Below, piece by piece: positions 1 through 5,574 of a DNA stretch of 18,926 nt; within the stretch, counting starts at the first letter, position 1, and every line of letters starts with the position of its first letter. Where the stretch lies: contig JAFDAE010000091.1 of NCBI GenBank assembly GCA_019314005.1, positions 1-18,926 of the forward strand. Direction: 5' to 3'. The DNA comes from Deltaproteobacteria bacterium. Its GTDB lineage: Bacteria > Desulfobacterota > Desulfobacteria > C00003060 > C00003106. The translations under genes were made by a program, and so were the position numbers. The notes beneath the pieces are model-generated. The model did not search any database and was not told where the DNA came from. It was given only the letters and a program-made list of their open reading frames with translations.

Positions 1-143
1 CATTACTTCGACTGTGTCAAAAAAGTAACAAGTCCGGTAATCGGCACGACCACTAAGACCGATACGAGATCATCATCCTGGTTACCTACAAAAAGTGACC
101 AATCAAACAAATTGAACACTTTTTACGAAACTATCAAAAAATG
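1..143. other. Left edge, no supported gene
   Basis: No gene can be supported here. On the minus strand an open frame runs leftwards from about 143 and ends with a TAA at 3-5; its last part is hydrophobic (roughly DLVSVLVVPITGLVTFLT). It has no convincing start or ribosome binding site and could be chance. Positions 119-128 carry the 10-mer CTTTTTACGA that recurs in other intergenic gaps of this window. At 137-156 an AT-rich inverted repeat (AAAAATGTC / GACATTTTT) overlaps the stop of the neighbouring minus-strand gene and is followed on that strand by a T run; it is at most a weak intrinsic terminator. Confidence 0.4.
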
Positions 144-1745
144 TCAAGACATTTTTATTTGGAGGTGTTCTTTAATCTTGGACTGTAACATGTCCGGCGT
201 AAAGGGTTTTTTCATAAAGTCATTTACCCCTACCTTGTCCGCCAGTTGTACTTGGGAACCTTCCGATTCGGTAGTTACCATTATAATGGGGATTTTTGCA
301 AAGGCAGGATTGGCGCGGGCATTGCGGGTAAATTCTATACCATCCATGATCGGCATATTCATGTCTGTTAAGATCAAATCAAACGTCTCTCCCAAATCCA
401 GAATATCCAAAGCCTCTTTGCCATTGACAGCGGTTGTTACATTAATGCCCAAATCAGATGCCACGCTTCGGTAAAAAAGAAGCATCGCTTTTGAATCGTC
501 AACGGCCAATACTTTTTTCCCGGTTTCTTTGGTAGAAGGCGTTGAAATCCTTTCTATGTCCGACTTCGCCCTATCTCCTTCCATAAGTTCCAGTTTTTTA
601 CGAAATGCGGAAATTATCTCCGGGTCATTTGATCTTGCAATATTTTCAATCAATCTTGCAGCTACATTTTCATCTTCATAAAGAGAATCAAAGATAACCA
701 AGGCCTTTGAGGATATAATTGCCTGCATCACTCTTTTGCTTTGTGCATTGTCGGCATTGATAATCTCTTTAAGGCTTTTAATTACCCCGGGATTTACTTG
801 TTCATTAAGAGAAGATACGACCGCCATCAGAATCAGATCGTCTTCCTCTGACAAACCGTCGCTCAAACAAACAAGACCTTTCATAAAGGGTATTCTGCCG
901 AGTGCTTCGTATATGGCAAACTTTATGTTCGGATGATTTGCAGATCCTTTGTCAAGGGCGGCTACTAATATATCTCCTCCCTTTTTGTCTCCTATCAGGG
1001 CAAGTGCGTTAGCCGCCAGAATTTTCTGGTCGACACCCTCCTGGTCAAAAAGTGGGGCAATAAAAGGAACAGCTTCAGGGCCGATTTTAATAACCGCTTG
1101 TTGAATAAGACGTCTTACAGTAGGATTTTTGTGATGTATTTTTGAAACGAGAAGAGATACAGCCTTATCATTTTTCAGAGCCGCCAGGGCCTCTATGGCA
1201 TTCCCGGTTGTAAGATCACATTTTCCATAGTGCTCGTCAGCTTCGGCCTCTTCTATTATCTTGCACAACGGATCTAATGAAGTAAGATCGCCATAAACAC
1301 CTATCATCTCAACGGCCACAGCAGAAATAAGCGTTTCCGGGTGATGGATATATTTCTGGAAGACCTCCAAAGATTCAGGTCCCTTTATTGCGGCAAGGGA
1401 GGAAAGGATCTCAAAGAGGATTTCAGCATTTTCTTCAGTGGATGTCAGATCAATAAGGGTTGATGCGGCAGATTTAAACCGATGCTGTCCTGCTATTTGG
1501 GTACAAATTTTTTTTACTCTACTACTGTTCGAAAGGAGGCCATTAACAGTTTCCTTTTCATTCTGTGACAGAAGCTCTCTCAGAGTATTTTCGATCATAT
1601 AATCAACAGCGTCATCACCTAAGGGGGTTGCATATAATTCGAAAAGTTCTGGTATTACCTCAAATTTTTTCTCTTTTTCGATTTCGTTTAGCATAGCGAC
1701 CTGCCCAGCAAAATCCTTTATGCTAAAATCTTTAAGAACCTCCAT
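144..1745 (-). CDS. HEAT-repeat protein with C-terminal CheY-like receiver domain
   Basis: A 533-residue protein. Residues about 1-395 are helical and carry HEAT-like repeats, for example around 'RRLIQQAVIKIGPEAVPFI' and 'KILAANALALIGDKKGG', which usually act as protein-protein interaction scaffolds. Residues about 409-530 form a complete receiver domain: acidic pair D416/D417, phospho-acceptor D461 in 'LILTDMNMPIMDG', switch T491/T492 in 'MVTTES' and K513 in 'MKKPF'. All phosphotransfer residues are present, so it should be phosphorylated by a histidine kinase, but no kinase and no DNA-binding output lie beside it. The start is supported by AAAGGTGG just upstream of ATG. The likely role is a phosphorylation-gated scaffold (inferred). 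The partner is unknown; no membrane segment or signal peptide is visible, so it should be cytoplasmic. Confidence 0.85.
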   Translation of the reverse strand: MEVLKDFSIKDFAGQVAMLNEIEKEKKFEVIPELFELYATPLGDDAVDYMIENTLRELLSQNEKETVNGLLSNSSRVKKICTQIAGQHRFKSAASTLIDLTSTEENAEILFEILSSLAAIKGPESLEVFQKYIHHPETLISAVAVEMIGVYGDLTSLDPLCKIIEEAEADEHYGKCDLTTGNAIEALAALKNDKAVSLLVSKIHHKNPTVRRLIQQAVIKIGPEAVPFIAPLFDQEGVDQKILAANALALIGDKKGGDILVAALDKGSANHPNIKFAIYEALGRIPFMKGLVCLSDGLSEEDDLILMAVVSSLNEQVNPGVIKSLKEIINADNAQSKRVMQAIISSKALVIFDSLYEDENVAARLIENIARSNDPEIISAFRKKLELMEGDRAKSDIERISTPSTKETGKKVLAVDDSKAMLLFYRSVASDLGINVTTAVNGKEALDILDLGETFDLILTDMNMPIMDGIEFTRNARANPAFAKIPIIMVTTESEGSQVQLADKVGVNDFMKKPFTPDMLQSKIKEHLQIKMS

Positions 1746-1965
1746 ATTCCACCTTTAACTTAATATGGTTTCTCCACGACAGGAAAATCGTAACTTGTGG
1801 ACACGAACTTTTTTCTACTACGTTCGTATTCTTAGTACAAAATCTTAAGCCTTTTATTTGCAAACTTTTTACGAATGAGGAAGGTAAAAACATCTTTTAA
1901 AATATCACCTGCCAAGCAAATATGCAAGATTGCACGTTTTTCAAAGGTCTCAATGCGTAATTGAT
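1746..1965. repeat. Intergenic gap with two dispersed-repeat motifs
   Basis: No gene is supported in this 220-bp gap. It holds CTTTTTACGA at 1865-1874 and CAAAGGTCTCA at 1942-1952. The second motif is exactly the 11-mer found again at 14573, at 15309 and (as its complement) at 15281, with a shared flank (GTTTTTCAAAGGTCTCA here, ATTTTTCAAAGGTCTCA at 15303). It probably represents the remnant of a dispersed element ending just before the stop of the Gdt1-like gene. Confidence 0.5.
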
Positions 1966-2238
1966 CTATAATTTCCCTAAAATCATCAATATTCCAAGGA
2001 CTATGAACAATAGACCGGCTCCCGTCCTTACATAGTCTGGTCGTATTAGGTGCCCGAACGCGCCGCCTAAAAGCGTGCCTATCAGACTGGTAGCGACAAG
2101 AGCAATTGAAGCCCCAAGAAAAATGCTCCATTTTTTCCCGCTTTGAGCGGCAAGTGACAGTGTGGCTAACTGGGTCTTATCACCGAGTTCTGCCAAGAAG
2201 ATTACAAAAAAGGTGCTCCCTATAAGTTTTAGATCCAT
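1966..2238 (-). CDS. Half-size Gdt1/TMEM165 (UPF0016) family membrane protein
   Basis: A 90-residue membrane protein with about three hydrophobic segments (residues 5-16, 38-60, 68-88). Residues 17-23 are ELGDKTQ, the signature E-x-G-D-K-[TS]-Q of the UPF0016/Gdt1 family, whose members export or exchange Mn2+/Ca2+ in the inner membrane. Family proteins usually carry two such motifs in about 190-220 residues; this one is a single-repeat form and would have to dimerise, or pair with a second half gene, to build the usual fold. No partner is visible in this window. ATG is preceded by GAGG with a 5-nt spacer. The family assignment is firm; the transported ion is inferred from the family only. Confidence 0.85.
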   Translation of the reverse strand: MDLKLIGSTFFVIFLAELGDKTQLATLSLAAQSGKKWSIFLGASIALVATSLIGTLLGGAFGHLIRPDYVRTGAGLLFIVLGILMILGKL

Positions 2239-2284
2239 AGTAGCCTCAAAATCTTCGTTTACTGTTTACAACACCAGCACCTTT

Positions 2285-2382
2285 TGATGGCGTCGTAAAA
2301 AGTCTTGAGTTTGATAAAGGATGGCTAAGTAAAAAGGTCAATATACAAGGCGTAGTAGATTGGACTTTTTACGACGCCATCA
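2285..2382. repeat. 98-bp palindromic element with perfect 20-bp terminal inverted repeats
   Basis: The arms at 2285-2304 (TGATGGCGTCGTAAAAAGTC) and 2363-2382 are perfect reverse complements separated by 58 bp of unrelated sequence. This resembles a small non-autonomous element or large REP-like repeat. Its right arm overlaps the 3' end of aroC: the terminal codons Val-Met-Ala-Ser-stop of aroC are read from it. I believe arms of this type recur widely in Desulfobacterales genomes, which is memory rather than a search result. As the first sequence transcribed after the aroC stop it could also form a long hairpin in the mRNA. Confidence 0.85.
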
Positions 2383-3424
2383 CTTTTTGCCGTAAATACA
2401 AATCGACAAGCGTCAGACACACCATGGCCTCGCATACAGCGTTTATTCGAGGGATGGCTGATACGTCATGACGACCCTTTACTGAAATGTGAGCCGGCTT
2501 ATTATCAACCGTAATAGTTTGTTGCTCAATCTCTATGGAGGGAATCGGTTTAACTGCTGCTCGGACAACAATCGGCTCACCATTTGAAACCCCTCCAAGA
2601 ATCCCGCCGGCATTGTTGCTCAAAAACCCGTTAGTGCTGATCGGATCATTATTGTGGGAGCCAAGGCTTCTTGCGGAGTCAAAACCGGCCCCAATTTCCA
2701 CTCCCTTTACCGCACCGATGCTCATTAATGCCTTTGCCAATTCTGCATCTAATTTATCAAAAACCGGTTCTCCGAGTCCGGGAGCCACCCCATGGGCAAC
2801 AACTTCCACAACACCCCCGATTGAATCCCCCACTTTTTTGACCTCTGCAACACGTCTTGTCATCTCTTTTACAGCGGATTTGTCAGGAGTGCGAAAAGGA
2901 TAGTTATTCACTTCTGCAAGATCTATCGAAGACACTTTCACACCTCCCAGTTCGAGGGTGTAGGCAACAACAGAAATCGATTCCACAGATAGGACCTTTC
3001 GTGCCACAGCCCCTGCGGCAACCCTCCCCACTGTTTCTCTGGCAGAAGCGCGACCCCCCCCGCGCCAATCACGAATTCCATATTTTTTCTGATACGTAAA
3101 ATCCGCGTGCCCTGGACGGTAGAGATCTTGAAGCTCGTTATAGGCACTGCTTTTTACATCACGGTTTTCCACCATCAGGGCAATGGGAGTCCCGGTAGTC
3201 AGACCGTTTAAAGTCCCTGAAAGAATCTTTACCTGATCCTTCTCCTTTCTGGCGGTAGAAGTCGGACCGCTCCCAGGTTTCCTGCGATCGAGATCCTCTT
3301 GAATAATCTTTTCATCTAATGGAATACGAGGGGGACATCCGTCGATAATCACCCCAACAGCCTTTCCATGAGATTCTCCCCACGTGGTAATCCTAAATAG
3401 TTTCCCAAAGGTATTCCCTGCCAC
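2369..3424 (-). CDS. aroC: Chorismate synthase
   Basis: A 351-residue chorismate synthase, near the normal length. It converts 5-enolpyruvylshikimate-3-phosphate to chorismate, the last step of the shikimate pathway, using reduced FMN in the cytoplasm. Visible family motifs are 'TWGESHG' near the N-terminus, '[14 protein letters not shown]', '[18 protein letters not shown]', '[12 protein letters not shown]' and the C-terminal '[10 protein letters not shown]'. The start codon is GTG at 3422-3424, chosen because of an AGGGGG ribosome binding site 5 nt upstream and because the protein then begins at the conserved '[18 protein letters not shown]'. It lies 13 bp after aroK on the same strand, so the two are almost certainly cotranscribed. 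The last residues (MAS) and the stop come from a palindromic repeat. Confidence 0.98.
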   Translation of the reverse strand: MAGNTFGKLFRITTWGESHGKAVGVIIDGCPPRIPLDEKIIQEDLDRRKPGSGPTSTARKEKDQVKILSGTLNGLTTGTPIALMVENRDVKSSAYNELQDLYRPGHADFTYQKKYGIRDWRGGGRASARETVGRVAAGAVARKVLSVESISVVAYTLELGGVKVSSIDLAEVNNYPFRTPDKSAVKEMTRRVAEVKKVGDSIGGVVEVVAHGVAPGLGEPVFDKLDAELAKALMSIGAVKGVEIGAGFDSARSLGSHNNDPISTNGFLSNNAGGILGGVSNGEPIVVRAAVKPIPSIEIEQQTITVDNKPAHISVKGRHDVSAIPRINAVCEAMVCLTLVDLYLRQKVMAS

Positions 3425-3429
3425 AATGT

Positions 3430-3435
3430 CCCCCT
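3430..3435 (-). promoter_or_regulatory. Ribosome binding site fixing the GTG start of aroC
   Basis: Read on the minus strand this is AGGGGG, 5 nt before the GTG start codon of aroC. No in-frame ATG lies nearby, so this site decides the start. Confidence 0.7.
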
Positions 3436-3437
3436 GC

Positions 3438-3965
3438 TTAAGGATTTCGGTAACTGTTAGTGAGCGTTATAATCTCATCCGCTATCTCATCTACCGATTT
3501 CTTGGATGTGTCTATTACATGGTGCGCAGCATCCCGGTAATACGGAGTTCGCTCGAGTAAGACAGTTTTAATTTCCTCCATTGAGCCCTTGTCGGTCAAA
3601 CCTGGTCGTTGCGATTCAGTTTTATCGTCTTGCTTCATACGGTTTTCAATTGTTGTAATGTCGGCCTTAAGCCATATCAAAATACCGTGTTTACGAAGGA
3701 GTTCTCTGTTTGCCGGGTTGAGTATTACGCCCCCCCCTGTTGCAAGAACTGTTTTGTCCAAAGTTGCAAGTCGCTTAATAGCATTTGCCTCCTCATTTCT
3801 GAATGCCGCCCATCCGCCCGTGGCAACTATTTCTTCAATAGATTTTCCTGTCCGTTCTTCTATGACAGCATCTGAGTCTACAAATCGCCATTTCAATATA
3901 GACGCCACACGTTTCCCCACCGATGTTTTCCCGCTACAGCGATACCCTATCAGAACGATCAGCAC
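3438..3965 (-). CDS. aroK: Shikimate kinase
   Basis: A 175-residue shikimate kinase of normal length, phosphorylating shikimate at the 3-hydroxyl with ATP. Walker A is 'GYRCSGKT' at residues 7-14. Downstream are the shikimate-binding 'DSDAVIEE', the '[10 protein letters not shown]' segment, the 'ATGGGVIL' loop and the lid arginine in 'RPGLTDKG'. The start codon is GTG (3963-3965) with GGGG about 11 nt upstream; the protein then begins directly with the first beta strand 'LIVLIG', as expected for the family. It is upstream of aroC on the same strand with a 13-bp gap, giving two consecutive-pathway enzymes (the intervening EPSP synthase step is not encoded here). The Cys in the P-loop, where Gly or Ala is more usual, is a mild oddity and probably tolerated. 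Confidence 0.97.
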   Translation of the reverse strand: MLIVLIGYRCSGKTSVGKRVASILKWRFVDSDAVIEERTGKSIEEIVATGGWAAFRNEEANAIKRLATLDKTVLATGGGVILNPANRELLRKHGILIWLKADITTIENRMKQDDKTESQRPGLTDKGSMEEIKTVLLERTPYYRDAAHHVIDTSKKSVDEIADEIITLTNSYRNP

Positions 3966-4415
3966 CTAAGAATATACCCCTGTAAGATTTTGGCAACCTA
4001 TGCAATGAGATAAATTTTGAGTAGGTTGAAAACCCTATTAACCTTCTCCGAATAAATCCGAAATTCGAAGCACGAAATTCGAAACAAATACGAATGACCA
4101 AAATTCAAAGTCCGAAACAATATGATTTGGAAGAGTGTACTCTTAATGCGTAGTGTATTCTTAATGCGTAAGGAATACTATACTGCGTAAGAGTGAATAA
4201 TGTTTTGAGCATTTGATATTTGAATTTAGAATTTGTTTCGGATTTCGAACCTCTTCAGCCCCTGTTGATCACAGTCTCCATCCAGAAATGGTAGATTTTG
4301 TCCCAAGACAAGGCCGCACAAAGGTTTCTACCGGAGGCGTAGCAACGCTACGTCGAGGATAGAAACCTGCGGAGAACGCGGTATTGGGGCAAAATATGCC
4401 ATTTCTGGATGGACA
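3966..4415. other. 450-bp intergenic region made mostly of repeats
   Basis: No coding sequence is supported. From 3966 to about 4048 the sequence is the aroK leader and includes AGGTT/AACCT arms at 4023-4044. From 4049 to 4255 it is an AT-rich repeat region and from 4273 to 4417 a nested palindrome; both are listed separately. Confidence 0.6.
4049..4255. repeat. AT-rich repeat cluster: imperfect inverted repeat with internal tandem 18-mers
   Basis: Short units of the type 'CGAAATTCGAA' and 'GAAACAAAT' occur on the left (about 4058-4120). A reverse-complement version lies on the right (about 4218-4250, 'GAATTTAGAATTTGTTTCGG'), giving an imperfect inverted repeat. Between them are two adjacent direct copies of an 18-mer, GTGTACTCTTAATGCGTA at 4135-4152 and GTGTATTCTTAATGCGTA at 4153-4170, with one mismatch. 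A partly inverted third version (TATACTGCGTAAGAGT) lies at about 4179-4194. The function is unknown. Confidence 0.65.
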
Positions 4416-4417
4416 CT
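4273..4417. repeat. 145-bp nested palindrome abutting the folE2 stop codon
   Basis: The outer arms 4273-4306 and 4384-4417 are 34 nt each and complementary at 30 of 34 positions, centred on CCATCCAGAAATGG. Inside are a second stem (AGGTTTCTA at 4322-4330 with TAGAAACCT at 4360-4368) and a third (CGTAGC at 4338-4343 with GCTACG at 4347-4352). The right end overlaps the TAG of folE2 (4416-4418). The transcript would form a very long stem, but no T run follows, so it is not a typical intrinsic terminator. The nested structure fits a dispersed repeat element. Confidence 0.8.
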
Positions 4418-5192
4418 ATTTGCTTTCTATGAACGCGTATGCACTATGGTTATGAATCGATTCGAAGTTTTCAGAACTTACCGCGAACCAGGTTATGTTC
4501 TCATCATCACGTAGCTTTTCAGCTATACTCCGGACGACATCTTCAACAAACATTGGATTGTTATAAGCCTTTTCAGTAACATATTTTTCGTCTTCGCGTT
4601 TTAGGATGGCATAGACGTCGCTCGACGCTGATTGTTCAACAAGGGTGATGATATCTTCAAACCAGATAAATTTCTTAAAACGAAGTTGTGTCCGCACCTC
4701 GCCTCGTTGGTTATGTGCGCCATAGTCGCTGATCTCCTTGGAACAAGGACAAACAGTAGATATCGGCACTATTACTTCCGCCATCAGATCTATCGCGTCC
4801 GTACGGTCACTGCTTCCGACTATTTTACATGTATAATCGATAAGCCCCTTAGACTTACTTACAGGGGCGGCCTTTTCGATGAAATATGGAAAAGTAATTT
4901 CAATATGTGCTGAAGCTGCGTTCAGAGTCGTTTTCATCTGCTGCAAAATTTTCGATATGTTTTTCAGTGAAACCTCGGACCGGAAGAGGTGGAGAATTTC
5001 TATAAAACGGCTCATATGGGTCCCCTTGAAATGTGTGGGGAGATCCACGTACATATTAATGGTGGCTACAGTATGCTGAACGCTGTTTTTGCGATCCAAC
5101 ACCGTAATTGGATACCGAATGTCTTTTACCCCTACTTTATCTATGGGGATATTCCTGTTGTCCGGTTGACTTTGTATGTCAATCATGCTCAT
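4416..5192 (-). CDS. folE2: GTP cyclohydrolase IB (FolE2 type)
   Basis: A 258-residue protein matching the FolE2/MptA branch of GTP cyclohydrolase I, which converts GTP to 7,8-dihydroneopterin triphosphate for folate (and possibly queuosine) synthesis. Diagnostic features are the N-terminal 'QPDNRNIPIDKVGVKDIRYP', the catalytic cysteine region 'VCPCSKEISDYGAHNQRG' (C148 and C150) and the C-terminal 'NFESIHNHSAYAF'. The IB family can use several divalent metals and often replaces zinc-dependent FolE. The start is ATG at 5190-5192; another ATG two codons later is possible, and neither has a strong Shine-Dalgarno. A sigma-70-like promoter lies at 5260-5288. It is transcribed divergently from the adenylate cyclase gene. 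A palindromic repeat begins exactly at its stop. Confidence 0.96.
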   Translation of the reverse strand: MSMIDIQSQPDNRNIPIDKVGVKDIRYPITVLDRKNSVQHTVATINMYVDLPTHFKGTHMSRFIEILHLFRSEVSLKNISKILQQMKTTLNAASAHIEITFPYFIEKAAPVSKSKGLIDYTCKIVGSSDRTDAIDLMAEVIVPISTVCPCSKEISDYGAHNQRGEVRTQLRFKKFIWFEDIITLVEQSASSDVYAILKREDEKYVTEKAYNNPMFVEDVVRSIAEKLRDDENITWFAVSSENFESIHNHSAYAFIESK

Positions 5193-5259
5193 AAAATATA
5201 CCAGTCTTAATTTTAATGATTTCGTAAAAAGCTATCAATTTTATTAGTTTTTACCAGAA

Positions 5260-5288
5260 AATCTACACAAAACTTGTTGGGCTGTCAA
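5260..5288 (-). promoter_or_regulatory. Predicted sigma-70 promoter for folE2
   Basis: On the minus strand the -35 is TTGACA (5283-5288) and the -10 is TAGATT (5260-5265), with a 17-nt spacer. This leaves a leader of about 60 nt before the folE2 ATG. The -35 is a perfect match and the -10 matches at 4 of 6 positions. Confidence 0.55.
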
Positions 5289-5307
5289 TTTCAAACCTCT
5301 CCACTAT

Positions 5308-5336
5308 TTGACATTGGCGGACATATATCTTATATT
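5308..5336 (+). promoter_or_regulatory. Predicted sigma-70 promoter for the adenylate cyclase gene
   Basis: TTGACA at 5308-5313, a 17-nt spacer and TATATT at 5331-5336. It faces away from the folE2 promoter with 19 bp between the two -35 boxes, so a regulator bound there could act on both. The expected leader is about 230 nt and includes the 5434-5509 hairpin. A TATAAT at 5555-5560 just before the ATG lacks a good -35. Confidence 0.6.
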
Positions 5337-5433
5337 TTTTCATTAAACATCTCGTGGTTACCCTGAATTATGAGGCCTTTACAAAATATCTTCTTTTGCC
5401 GAACTCCGTTAATTAACAAACATTCTGACAAAA

Positions 5434-5509
5434 CTAGGAGGCTGTCCGAGAATTATGTCCGTTTCTCACGCTTTTGCAGTAGGATCAGAATTCTCGGACA
5501 GCCTCCTAG
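5434..5509. repeat. 76-bp element with perfect 21-bp inverted arms in the adenylate cyclase leader
   Basis: The arms 5434-5454 and 5489-5509, beginning CTAGGAGGCTGTCCGAGAAT, are perfect reverse complements around a 34-nt loop. It lies between the predicted promoter and the start codon, so it would be transcribed as a strong stem-loop about 65 nt upstream of the ATG. The left arm contains AGGAGG, a ribosome-binding-like sequence, held in the stem. Confidence 0.8.
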
Positions 5510-5574
5510 GACACAGATTTTCACAGATACACACAGATCGGAATTCGGAAAACTTATAATAGAATAGCTTATCT

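Larger units (their letters stand above)
5193..5574. other. 382-bp divergent intergenic region
   Basis: No coding sequence is supported. It contains TCGTAAAAAG at 5222-5231, divergent promoters at 5260-5288 and 5308-5336, and a 76-bp hairpin element at 5434-5509. A short run of related units (ACACAGATTTTCACAGAT..) lies at 5511-5538. Confidence 0.6.

Noticed and set aside
112..474. 120-codon plus-strand frame at the left end
   Set aside because: It is antisense to the receiver domain, whose catalytic residues are all intact on the minus strand.
1832..2131. 99-codon minus-strand frame overlapping the Gdt1-like gene
   Set aside because: It is out of frame with the ELGDKTQ protein, has an arginine- and cysteine-rich composition, and runs through the repeat-bearing gap.
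4135..4170. Adjacent direct repeats as a mini CRISPR array
   Set aside because: The two 18-mers are directly adjacent with no spacers and there are no cas genes.
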